Notes under the pieces: generated by a model
The model's input: the letters and a program-made list of their open reading frames with translations, nothing else
What the model was told of the DNA's origin: nothing
Database searches by the model: none
Translations under genes and position numbers: made by a program
Origin: Sergeia podlipaevii
Taxonomy: Eukaryota; Euglenozoa; Kinetoplastea; Trypanosomatida; Trypanosomatidae
Reading direction: 5' to 3'
NCBI GenBank assembly: GCA_030849805.1
Contig: JASANZ010002187.1
Coordinates: forward strand, 1 to 64,000
DNA length: 64,000 nucleotides
In this document: in pieces, positions 21,379 through 30,309 of the stretch
Numbering within the stretch: the first letter of the stretch is position 1
Layout of the letters: every line of letters starts with the position of its first letter

Positions 21379-22242
21379 TATGGTTACTATGTGTCAGCAG
21401 AATCTGAATGGGAGATGAATATAAGCTATTTCTCTTTCATTTTATTATTAATCTTTTTTTAAAAAAAACTTTTTTTTCCTGAGAGTAATTGTAATATATA
21501 CAAGGTACTGCTCTTTTTCTCTTCTTTCTCCTACTTCTTTGAGATGGAGGGAGGGGAATTGCTTTACTCTTAAGTATATATATGTATGTTTTTCCTTTTT
21601 TTTTCTTTTGAGGATGCCACATACACAACTAGATTCGTAAAATTAAAAAGAAATCAGGGCAGACTTTTTAGCCGCGCGTTTCATACATGCGCTGAAAAAT
21701 AAATGTTTTTTTTTTCCTTGAGTGCAAATGTTGTGGTGTACTATTGTCACGTCAATACATATATATTCTTCATTGCTCTGATGGCTTCCATACGCCCTTA
21801 TTTTAAATATATATATTAAAAGGAGATAGTGACCGTCTTTGATACTGTTGGTGTCATTCATTCAAAAAAATATATCATGTGCGATTTTTCTTCTTGCTTT
21901 TTTCTCCCATTTTTTTTTCTTGTTTTAAACATTCTTTTACATTATATATGTATGTAGTGAAGTAGTGATTCGTTGTACATATATATATAGAAAAGTTTTT
22001 GCATTTTTTTTGTCTTTTGATTTCTTTCACTCCTCCTTCCCCTTGTATAGCAGAAGGTGGCCTTACCTACACACATACATCCGCTTCACGTGGAAGGCTA
22101 TCATCCAATACTGTGAACAGAGAAAGAAAAAAAAGAAAGAAAGAAAGAAGGACAAGGATAACTCAATCAGATATAATTTTTTTTCCTCTTTTATCAGACA
22201 CGTACTGTGCGCTCTGTCAGATTCAACTTGCTTCTGAAGTAC

Positions 22243-22266
22243 TATATATATATATATATATATATA
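22243..22266. repeat. (TA)12 microsatellite
   Basis: Twelve TA units, uninterrupted. Confidence 0.85.
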
Positions 22267-22317
22267 AACATTTGCTTTCTGATATAGAACGCGAAGAACA
22301 TTACTTACATTGTCATC

Positions 22318-22356
22318 TTTTTTTTTTTTTTTTTNTTTTTTTTTTTTTTTTGAAAG
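22318..22356 (+). promoter_or_regulatory. Poly-T tract with N and predicted splice acceptor
   Basis: A T-run of about 34 positions with an ambiguous base at 22335 is followed by the first AG at 22355-22356. This fits a spliced-leader acceptor that gives a 5' UTR of about 125 nt for the 1838-aa gene. The N shows that the run length was not resolved in the assembly. Confidence 0.5.
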
Positions 22357-22481
22357 AAAAAGAGGAGAAGAAAAAAGTAGCTTTGAAAGAGTGTAAGAAG
22401 AGATTATACAAAACCCCCCACCGGAAATATATATATATATATATTTGTTCTTTTTTTTATATATATTGTATATAGCAGAAC

Positions 22482-25400
22482 ATGGAACAGATTTCTTCAG
22501 GGACTGTTTCATCATCCCGTACGCGAAGGGATAACGGCGGAGGCGCGATATCTTTCGTGGGTTTTGACGACACCGCGGGGTCAATAGCAACTGGAGGAGC
22601 AGGTGGTGGTGTTGAAGCTGAGATGGTGGTTGACACCACCGCCGCTTCCTGGACATCTGCGCCTAGTTCCCGGCAGACACCTCGTGGGCTTCTCACTCAC
22701 TCTACAGATGGGGTGAGTGTGGTCAGCAGTGGTGGAGGTGGCGGTAGTAGTGGGGGCTTCGATGCGAAGGATGAGGTGCGACTCCTACCTCGTCAGGGGT
22801 CGCCTCGACCGGTCTTAGAAAGCTCTCTTCCTCTTTCCTTTACTTCAGAGAATAGTCTGCTGCTTCATCATCAGGGTGGCGATTCCTACGTCTGTCAGCC
22901 TGGTGTACGTGCTATGGAGTCGAAAAGCTTGGTGATGTCGGCGGGGGCAACTTCTTCACAAGCAGGTAACCTCTCGTGTGCCACCGCTGCTGTTGTTGGA
23001 GAAGCAGAAAGACTGAGTAGGGGTGATGCGAACCGTGGCTTCGTTGCGGAGGAAAACGAACCTCTACCGATGCCGCTGAGTAGTTCTCGCTTAAAGCGTG
23101 ACAGAAGCTTTACTGGGTCTTCCAGGCCTGACTCGCGCAGCTCTCCGGGCGACGCAACCGGATGCTTGTCACCTGCACATCAGGGGATTTCGCAAACACG
23201 ACGACCCAACTTTGCAACACTAAAGTACAGTGTCGGAGATGCGAAACGTAGCGGCGTGGCGGTGGCGAAGGCAAGCGGTCAGAATAGCGGCAACAAAACT
23301 AATACTACAAAGGGCAGTACAGGGCGGATAGCGGTGGCGCACCGCAGCAACCTGAGACTCTCCATTACTCACAGTAAGAAGAATAGCCGAGGCAAGAATA
23401 GTGCCAGTGGAGGTTTGCGGGATGGCAGTGGCAAAAGTGTTGCTTCTCACTCTGGGGTAAGCGCGATATCCGTGAACTCTGCCGATGCGCTGCTGGGGGC
23501 AGTCGAGCTGCCGGCCACAATGTTGCTGCGCTCTGCAGTAGCGGTGGAGCGCCAAAAGGCCGAGGATGCGCGATCGGCTGGTGGTGGCGGCGCCGCCGGC
23601 ATGAACGATAACGACGATGATGTCGACGATGGCGGCGATGGCTATGACAAGACGCGAAATTCCGCGGGAAAGCCCGCGTCGTCTGCTGCGGAGTTGCGCA
23701 AGGCGAGCAATTCCGTGCAGCGGCAACGGCAGCAGCACCGCTTTTACATGCGAAAACACATGCAGAGTGTCATGCAAGCTAAGCAGTCCCAGTCAGAGAT
23801 GAAGGAGTTTGAGGTAGTGCTGCGTAAGATTGACGAGGACGCCACTGTTGCACGGCGGAAGTGGCGCGGGAAGCGCAGGGGTGGTGGTCCTGGGCCTCTC
23901 ATGATGGGAGGACCCATGAATGGTCCATCAAAATCCGCCCTGGGGGACGCGGGAGGTGGCGGTGGTGGAGCAGCGACAGATCGTGCGTTGGCGGCAGCGG
24001 TTTCGAGTGGTGACGGCGTAGGCTTCAGTGCATCTGACGAGGATATCTCTGAGGATGAAACCACGTCGGAGGAGGACGATGCCGAATTCGATGCTGAGGA
24101 CGGAGAGGGCGGCGGCGGCGGCGGAGGAGGAGGCAAAGCGCCGATGTCGTCGCAGGCTTCGATTCAGCGGATGCGGGATCACAATGCACGGGCGTGGGCA
24201 GACCTGCAGCGGCTCAAGGTGGAGCAGCCGAGAGCACGCTATACACTTGGCAATGAGCTAGCGTTGAGTGAGGCACGGCTGAGAGCACAGCGAACGCAGC
24301 GGGCAGTGGCAGCGACAGCGCCAGCGGAGCCTGTGGAGGAGGTAGACGTGGGCAAACTGAATCAACAACAACAGCAGCAAATTGTGGATGCACTTGCATT
24401 GCCGAATCCAACCGACACCGTTACTGTATTGGGCCTCTCTACCTCTGATGTTTTTCTTCGTAGTAACAGAGCCGCGGTGGAGACGAAGGCACCTGAAGGG
24501 ACAGCACCTGCCAGGATAAAGGGAAACAGCTCCATGGATGACATCTCGTGGAACCCAATGCTTGATTCTGTGACGAAAGTCAATGCCGATGGCGCCTGTG
24601 GGAAGATATGCGACTCCTCCTCTCGCAATCTCGTTCTTTCAACTGAGGTGGTCAAGCCCAGCGTGGTGAAGGCGGCGCAACCTTCTCTGATCACAGGTTC
24701 GATAGAGAATGCTGTTGTGGATATAGGGACTGTTGTTTCACAGATAGTAGCGACGTCTCCTTCCCCGCCAGCTTCAGAACGTGGTGTGATGGGGCTGATT
24801 GATGAGGGCCTTATCAAGGCTGGCGTGGATGAGCACACCCTCGCCACAGTGCTTCCGCGGTTACACAAAGCAGCTGTTACTGCCGCAGCCGCTGGTGGTG
24901 TTGGTGCTTGCGGTATCTTTATCACGCCCACGCAGAAGCTTGAGCTGCTGTTGCATCGCGGAAACGGACGGAGTGTCTATGGGATTGCTCAACGAAGGCC
25001 TGAGATGTCGAGCGAGGGGTCTGGAAGTGGTCGACGCCGGATTTCTAACGTTCATGCGTCCACAGCCGAGCCATCACGTAACCACACTACCGGGACTGCT
25101 CTGCAGCCTCAAAAGCCTAATACCCAGCAGCAACAGCTTCATCCTATCCAGGGCAGCACAAGCACAGCTGCTGCGCTTTCATCGAAGAAGGGAACAGACG
25201 GCAGCACCACAGGACGGAGAGGAAGCGGGGCGCCCACCTCTCCATCTCATATCCCTACACGCCCACAGCAACACGATTCACTTCCAGACATTGGCAAACC
25301 AAAGCGAGTGACCTTCAGGGGCGAGAAGTCGACGAACGGGGAGGAGGAGGGACGCCCCATCACCACCATCAGTGGCCACGAAGGCAGGCGGGCATCGAAG

Positions 25401-27998
25401 AGTGAGACAGAGCGACGGGGCACTTTTTCTTCTCATCCATCATCATCATCATCTGCAGTGGAGCAACAGCAGCAGCGCTGCTCTGACTTCTCACATAAAG
25501 GACATTCTAGTTTGTGTCCTTTGCCAGGCATGCCGGGGTTTGCATCAAAGCAGAATCGTGGTAGCATAGCAGCAGCGACAGCCACCGCCGCCGCTGACGT
25601 GCCGTCTTCTCATCGCAAACATCATTTTAAGAAAGCAAGCAAGGGTCGAACACCACTTCCAGTCACCTATGATGTTGGAGAGCGCTCTGCTGCGTTGCTG
25701 CAGGAGCAGGTGCTCTCCGTGCGCAGCCGCGAGCTAGCTCTGGAGCTAAGTAAAGCGCACGATATTGAGCGTACCTGCAGCCTGTTGCGGGAGCTTCAGC
25801 CACTGCGCGAGCAATTGCTGGTGAGGGATGTCATCCACCAGTATAACACCAATGACCCTAGCAAGTGGGCAATGCTGTATGACACGAAGAAGTCGCATAC
25901 AGAAAAACGTGTGAGGAAAAGCGGTGCTGGCGTGGCTTTTGATAAGCGCGGCGATGTGAAGGAAGCGGAAGAGTACACTCGCTTCGTTGTCGCGGATGGT
26001 GCTGGCGATGACGAAGACGTAGTGCGCAGTTCTGTGAGTCATACGGTTGAAGGTGGCGCTGGCGCGAGGGCAGCGAATCGACTCAGCAGTGAGACTACCG
26101 TGGTCAATGATAAAGTTAGTAAGGGAACCAACAGCGTCATAACGACGGATCCAGGGACCGTAGGTGGTAGTGGTAGTGTTAGTACTCGTGCCCAACGTAT
26201 TAGTGGTCGCACCGCGACAGATGGCGAGTCGGCCGATGTGCTTTTCGATGAGGATGGCCGTCCTCCTTTATCGCTGAATCCTGCTCATTCAGGAGCAAGG
26301 ATAAGCACGCGATCACACTCTACGGTGACTGGCACGTCTATGGCGCCTACCTGTCAAGAGTCGGGGCTGACAAGTGTAGATGTACCCAGTTACTACGGAG
26401 GAGAGCCTTCAGAGGCAGCAGGTGCTGCCTCCGTCGTGGAGGGCGAAGAGCTAGCTGATGAAGCGGCATCGAGCGTCGCAGCCGCCGCTGTGCGGCCACC
26501 GGCGTTGAGTGCAATCTCACCCATCAGCAACGCGACAGCAACCTTCGGCGGTGGCGGCGCAGGTGTGCCGCCGCAAACGGTTACTTTTGCCAAGGTAACA
26601 GTTGACCTTGGTGAAGCGGACCCGTTTAACTTTGTAGTGGAAGACGAGGACGAGGGCGAAATGTCTCGCCAGTCATCATTGGAGAAGGAAGGAGGAGGGG
26701 GAGGAGGAGCCGCCAAGCAGGAGATGGCAAAGGGGCGCGACCGTCAGAAGCGTGTCCTTGCGCATCCGCGTCTTGTGCTGGATAGTCACAGGCGAGTGGT
26801 CTTTAGCGAGGCGATGAAACTTGACGAAGCACAGCGCCGCACTGTGCGTCTCATGTACATTGAAGTTCTTAAGGATTACAGCAGAGGCCGCATTCTGGAG
26901 GCGACGTGGCCTGCGGTGGACGCTGCACTGGAGCACGCTCACACGACCATTTGCGATCGCCCGCAAGATCAGAATTTCATCGGTTTTCAAGCTATCATCA
27001 ACGACCACTTTACCCTCATGCAGCTTGTGCAGTGGCCTGTGCAGGAGATGCTGAAGCACCTGGGTGCTCTCTTTTTGGTCTCACCAACCCAGTACAAGGA
27101 CTGGATGGCGTCACTGTATCAGCGACTCGGTAACTCGCACGACTACGAAGCAAGGTTTAGGGCGGTGGATCGGACCATTAAAGATAAGAGCATCCCTGAC
27201 GAAGCACACGTGCGACTTACGTTGCACTTGTGCCGGCGGCTGCCTCTTACAGAGAGCGAGTTACCAGCACTGTCCACTGCTCACACGCACAGTAACGCAG
27301 ATGGCAGTGCAAGTGGTCAGGGAAGTGGCGCTGCGGCAATGGACGGAGCCAAAGCAGCAGCAGCGGGAGGAGGAGGAGAAGAAGGGGGTGCGGTGGGAGC
27401 GATCAGTTCACCAAGCGGCGGCGCGGACTTGACCATGTCGGCGTCTGCCTTGTCTTCTCCCACGAGCGAGACGAAGTCTGCGTCGGCGCTGCAGCGGTTG
27501 TCTTCGACCGTCCGCAATGGTGGCGATCCGGCAGAGGCCGTCAAGACAAAGCCGACGTCTGCTTCGCACCTCGCAAAGTTGACATGGAGCGAGCCTGAGT
27601 ATGCCGTACGTATCAAAGCAGAGCGTCAGATCATCACCTCATCTGCGGTTCCAGCCGGCAATGCAATAAGCGCCAGTAGCGATAGTGCTGGAGGAGGTAT
27701 CGGCATGAGAGATGGAGGAGCCTCGGCCATGGAAAGGAGCGGCAGCGGCAGCGGGGCCCTCAGCGTTGCTGCAGCGAAGCGGTCCGTGCAGTTTTATGAG
27801 CAGACCTTCAAGCTGCACCTGTACGACGCGGCTTCCTCGATCTCTCTCACCCTCTTGCGTGATGGCCAGCCGATTGCAGGTGGCCATTTTAGTGTGCAAC
27901 GATACGGTAACGGTCGTAAAATGCAGCTGTGGCTGCCGCTCAAGGGAGTTGGGTGTCGCAAGACGGAGTTGAAACTGACGGTAGAGGTGCTCGTGTAG
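22482..27998 (+). CDS. Hypothetical protein with helical core and C-terminal C2-like domain (1838 aa)
   Basis: No name can be given. The N-terminal ~1000 residues are mostly disordered (Gly, Ser, Ala rich) and include a basic helix near 405-465 and a strongly acidic patch followed by a Gly run (about 515-550). A first ordered block at about 1040-1165 is helical and charged. A second at about 1424-1600 is helical with conserved-looking aromatics (WPAVDAAL, NFIGFQAIINDHF, VSPTQYKDWMASLYQRLG). The last ~140 residues read like a C2 beta-sandwich: WSEPEYAVRI at 1702, then FYEQTFKLHLYD, ISLTLLRDGQPIAGGHFSV, MQLWLPLKG and LKLTVEVLV. A Gly/Ser insert of about 45 residues (about 1718-1763) interrupts it. 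If it is a C2 fold, a membrane- or protein-binding role at a structure such as the cytoskeleton or flagellar base is possible, but this is inference. Confidence 0.85.
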   Translation: MEQISSGTVSSSRTRRDNGGGAISFVGFDDTAGSIATGGAGGGVEAEMVVDTTAASWTSAPSSRQTPRGLLTHSTDGVSVVSSGGGGGSSGGFDAKDEVRLLPRQGSPRPVLESSLPLSFTSENSLLLHHQGGDSYVCQPGVRAMESKSLVMSAGATSSQAGNLSCATAAVVGEAERLSRGDANRGFVAEENEPLPMPLSSSRLKRDRSFTGSSRPDSRSSPGDATGCLSPAHQGISQTRRPNFATLKYSVGDAKRSGVAVAKASGQNSGNKTNTTKGSTGRIAVAHRSNLRLSITHSKKNSRGKNSASGGLRDGSGKSVASHSGVSAISVNSADALLGAVELPATMLLRSAVAVERQKAEDARSAGGGGAAGMNDNDDDVDDGGDGYDKTRNSAGKPASSAAELRKASNSVQRQRQQHRFYMRKHMQSVMQAKQSQSEMKEFEVVLRKIDEDATVARRKWRGKRRGGGPGPLMMGGPMNGPSKSALGDAGGGGGGAATDRALAAAVSSGDGVGFSASDEDISEDETTSEEDDAEFDAEDGEGGGGGGGGGKAPMSSQASIQRMRDHNARAWADLQRLKVEQPRARYTLGNELALSEARLRAQRTQRAVAATAPAEPVEEVDVGKLNQQQQQQIVDALALPNPTDTVTVLGLSTSDVFLRSNRAAVETKAPEGTAPARIKGNSSMDDISWNPMLDSVTKVNADGACGKICDSSSRNLVLSTEVVKPSVVKAAQPSLITGSIENAVVDIGTVVSQIVATSPSPPASERGVMGLIDEGLIKAGVDEHTLATVLPRLHKAAVTAAAAGGVGACGIFITPTQKLELLLHRGNGRSVYGIAQRRPEMSSEGSGSGRRRISNVHASTAEPSRNHTTGTALQPQKPNTQQQQLHPIQGSTSTAAALSSKKGTDGSTTGRRGSGAPTSPSHIPTRPQQHDSLPDIGKPKRVTFRGEKSTNGEEEGRPITTISGHEGRRASKSETERRGTFSSHPSSSSSAVEQQQQRCSDFSHKGHSSLCPLPGMPGFASKQNRGSIAAATATAAADVPSSHRKHHFKKASKGRTPLPVTYDVGERSAALLQEQVLSVRSRELALELSKAHDIERTCSLLRELQPLREQLLVRDVIHQYNTNDPSKWAMLYDTKKSHTEKRVRKSGAGVAFDKRGDVKEAEEYTRFVVADGAGDDEDVVRSSVSHTVEGGAGARAANRLSSETTVVNDKVSKGTNSVITTDPGTVGGSGSVSTRAQRISGRTATDGESADVLFDEDGRPPLSLNPAHSGARISTRSHSTVTGTSMAPTCQESGLTSVDVPSYYGGEPSEAAGAASVVEGEELADEAASSVAAAAVRPPALSAISPISNATATFGGGGAGVPPQTVTFAKVTVDLGEADPFNFVVEDEDEGEMSRQSSLEKEGGGGGGAAKQEMAKGRDRQKRVLAHPRLVLDSHRRVVFSEAMKLDEAQRRTVRLMYIEVLKDYSRGRILEATWPAVDAALEHAHTTICDRPQDQNFIGFQAIINDHFTLMQLVQWPVQEMLKHLGALFLVSPTQYKDWMASLYQRLGNSHDYEARFRAVDRTIKDKSIPDEAHVRLTLHLCRRLPLTESELPALSTAHTHSNADGSASGQGSGAAAMDGAKAAAAGGGGEEGGAVGAISSPSGGADLTMSASALSSPTSETKSASALQRLSSTVRNGGDPAEAVKTKPTSASHLAKLTWSEPEYAVRIKAERQIITSSAVPAGNAISASSDSAGGGIGMRDGGASAMERSGSGSGALSVAAAKRSVQFYEQTFKLHLYDAASSISLTLLRDGQPIAGGHFSVQRYGNGRKMQLWLPLKGVGCRKTELKLTVEVLV

Positions 27999-28166
27999 CG
28001 TAACTACAGCTCAGAAGGCACATCGGCACACCTTTTTTTTTGTTGTCGTTGTTGTTTGCCTTCTGTTATCATTATAATTACATATATTTACTTTGCACCT
28101 TAGAAATGCCTAGGCGCATACTCACCTTCTTTTATCATGTAAAGTACTCATGTAAAACTAAAAATG

Positions 28167-28185
28167 CACACACACACACACACAC
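28167..28185. repeat. (CA)n microsatellite
   Basis: About nine CA units, followed by an A-run. Confidence 0.85.
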
Positions 28186-28417
28186 CAAAAAAATGACAGG
28201 GGCATATTTGCTTTTTAAAAAATTGCTATCAAGTGAGGCTTTGGCAAATCAATATAAAGACAATGTATCAGAAGAAAGAGAAGATATCATAATACAATTA
28301 AACCTTTAGTTTTTCTTTGCTATGGAGTATGTGCACTGCTATTAGTATGGATACTTGCTACTGAATATTACTATTTTCCCGTTCTGTCACAGTGTGTGTG
28401 TGTATATGTGCATATAT

Positions 28418-28438
28418 GTTTGTTTGTTTGTTTGTTTG
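28418..28438. repeat. (GTTT)5 tetranucleotide repeat
   Basis: About five tandem GTTT units. Confidence 0.8.
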
Positions 28439-28638
28439 TATATAGCTGCTGACTGGCTGGCCTCATAGCAAACAAAAGCAGATACTGTTATGCAGCCTTT
28501 TTTTCTTTTTTACTGGTATTATTAATAATTATTATTGCAATCGCTATTTGTATCTTTCTTTTATTGTTGTTGATGCTGTGTATGCATTTCATCGTTGTTA
28601 TTGAGTTTTACACCACCTCCTATTTTCGTCGAACTTCC

Positions 28639-28667
28639 AAAAAAAAAAATAATAATAATAATAATAA
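28639..28667. repeat. A-run plus (AAT)n
   Basis: An A-run of about ten bases continues into about six AAT units. Confidence 0.8.
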
Positions 28668-28807
28668 AGGCAATATGACGGATACTATAGCAACAAATAG
28701 AGGGATAATAATAGTATCGATTATTTTAAATAGAAAACAGGAAAGTAGTTGCCTACTTGCATTCCTTGAATTTTTGTACTGTTTACATTGTGCTTGCATT
28801 CAAAAAA

Positions 28808-28993
28808 AATTTCTTCCATTTTTTCCTTTCTTTTTTGCCATTTTTTTTTCCTCTTTTTGCGCAATCTGCACGTATGCGATAATAAGTTTTTTTTTTTTGT
28901 TTCCTTCCCTCCCCTCCCCTTTCCCCTCCCTCTCTCTCTTCCTCTTTTCATTTCCTCATGCCGAATGGGTGCCACAACTCTTTTATATCTTAG
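28808..28993 (+). promoter_or_regulatory. Two candidate spliced-leader acceptors
   Basis: A T/C tract ending near 28859 is followed by AG at 28885-28886, which gives a 5' UTR of 78 nt to the ATG at 28965. A second, longer tract (28888-28957) has its first AG at 28992-28993. Use of that site would remove the 28965 ATG and leave the in-frame ATG at 29007 as the start. Both arrangements are compatible with the sequence. Confidence 0.45.
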
Positions 28994-30276
28994 GCACAGG
29001 ACGGCGATGACTTGCTACTCAACTGGTCTTTTCAGAACTATTTTGTTTACGACTCAGGGCTCCAGTCGCACGTGCTTATCGTTTACTTCAAGCGCCTCAT
29101 CATTATCAGTGCGTACGTACGTTTCTTTGAGTAGTCCCTTGTTGGGCTCTAGCAACAATAGCACATTGAAGAACGAGGACTCTGCATCTCGGCGCATTGG
29201 GGAAGCAACATCACAGGCCTCTGAACAACCAGCTCATCCACGTAGAGCCTTCGTACGAGGACGTGCGAAGCGCGTAGTGCTGTCTACACAGGACGCAACC
29301 GTCAGCGCTACCGCTGTTCCACTTAGCTCTCTAGCATCATCAAGTAAGCTAGCAGCAAGGCAGTCCAGCGCAGGATATCAGAACGCTTCATCGGGTCCGG
29401 TGACTTCTAGCCCTGCACCACCTCTGTCCACGTCTGCGGACAGCGTTGCTCATCAGAGAAGCACTTACCAGAATAGCAGCTTTTATGGCGGAAGCAATCA
29501 AGGACGGTTCGCGAAGGAGAAAGTCAAGCGAGGAGAGGACGGTTTTGCTGATCGTGGTGGCCATAGATGTCAAAACAAAGGTGAAAGTGCCGGACAACGG
29601 CAGCGAAATGATAGTACCAACCATAACGTCCGCGACCGTAGCAAACGCGTCTCACGGCACCACGACAGAGGCGACACCCGGCGACAGCATCAGCCACGCA
29701 GATATTCAGAAGGAGCAGGAAACAACCCCAATGACGATAGAAACTCCTCCACTCGCGCAAGCACTGCACGATACGCATCTTCACCTTACAGCAGTAGTGC
29801 ATCCCAATCGTCACCACAGCTACCGCGTGCACCAAGACGCGAGGATGCGACGGCGGCGTCAGTGGCAAGCTATCTCTTAACACTGCGGAGGTATTCTCGT
29901 TCTCTTGCAGTAGGCGTTGATGCGCGAAGGATGGCAGAGAAGGAAGCATATCAATTTTTGATCTTTTCATTACCATCGATGCTCCTACAAGTTGCTCCAG
30001 AGGTGTCTTCTGCGATTCCCCATGATGACGAGATGACGAAAACAACAAAGGCAACAGCTGCTACAGATGTTACTATCTCTACTACGACAGTGCCGGCTGG
30101 TGCTAGAGCGACAGCTGTCTCTTCCCCCTGCATCGAATGGACTGAAGCCTTGGCGGAGTCAATTATTGAGACAACCGCCACATGTTGTATTGTGCTGAAG
30201 GAACACGTTCTTTACGAGGAGGCAGCGCGGTTTCTACTCTTCCAATACCGGAGAAAACAGGAGCAGCAGCAACACG

Positions 30277-30309
<33 letters not shown>

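Larger units (their letters stand above)
20268..22481. other. 2.2-kb spacer with hairpin and unresolved base
   Basis: The first ~200 bases after the stop (to about 20470) keep a coding-like, GC-richer composition. Typical AT-rich spacer follows, with (CT)n at 20885-20902, (ATT)n at 21107-21128, a perfect 12-bp inverted repeat at 21340-21378, (TA)n at 22243-22266, and a 34-nt T-run holding an N at 22335. No gene was recognised. Confidence 0.7.
27999..28964. other. 1.0-kb spacer without genes
   Basis: AT-rich spacer with (CA)n at 28167-28185, (GTTT)n at 28418-28438 and an A-run merging into (AAT)n at 28639-28667. Two long pyrimidine tracts precede the next gene, at about 28808-28859 and 28888-28957. 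No gene was recognised. Confidence 0.75.

Noticed and set aside
22063..22656. Minus-strand frame of 197 codons crossing the N and the start of the 1838-aa gene
   Set aside because: It is mostly Lys and Tyr-Ile repeats from poly-T and (TA)n, with an undefined codon at the N.
28788..28964. Extended N-terminus for the giant mitochondrial-type protein
   Set aside because: These 59 codons are translated pyrimidine tract (Phe, Leu, Pro, Ser) and contain two likely splice tracts; coding composition begins at about 28965.
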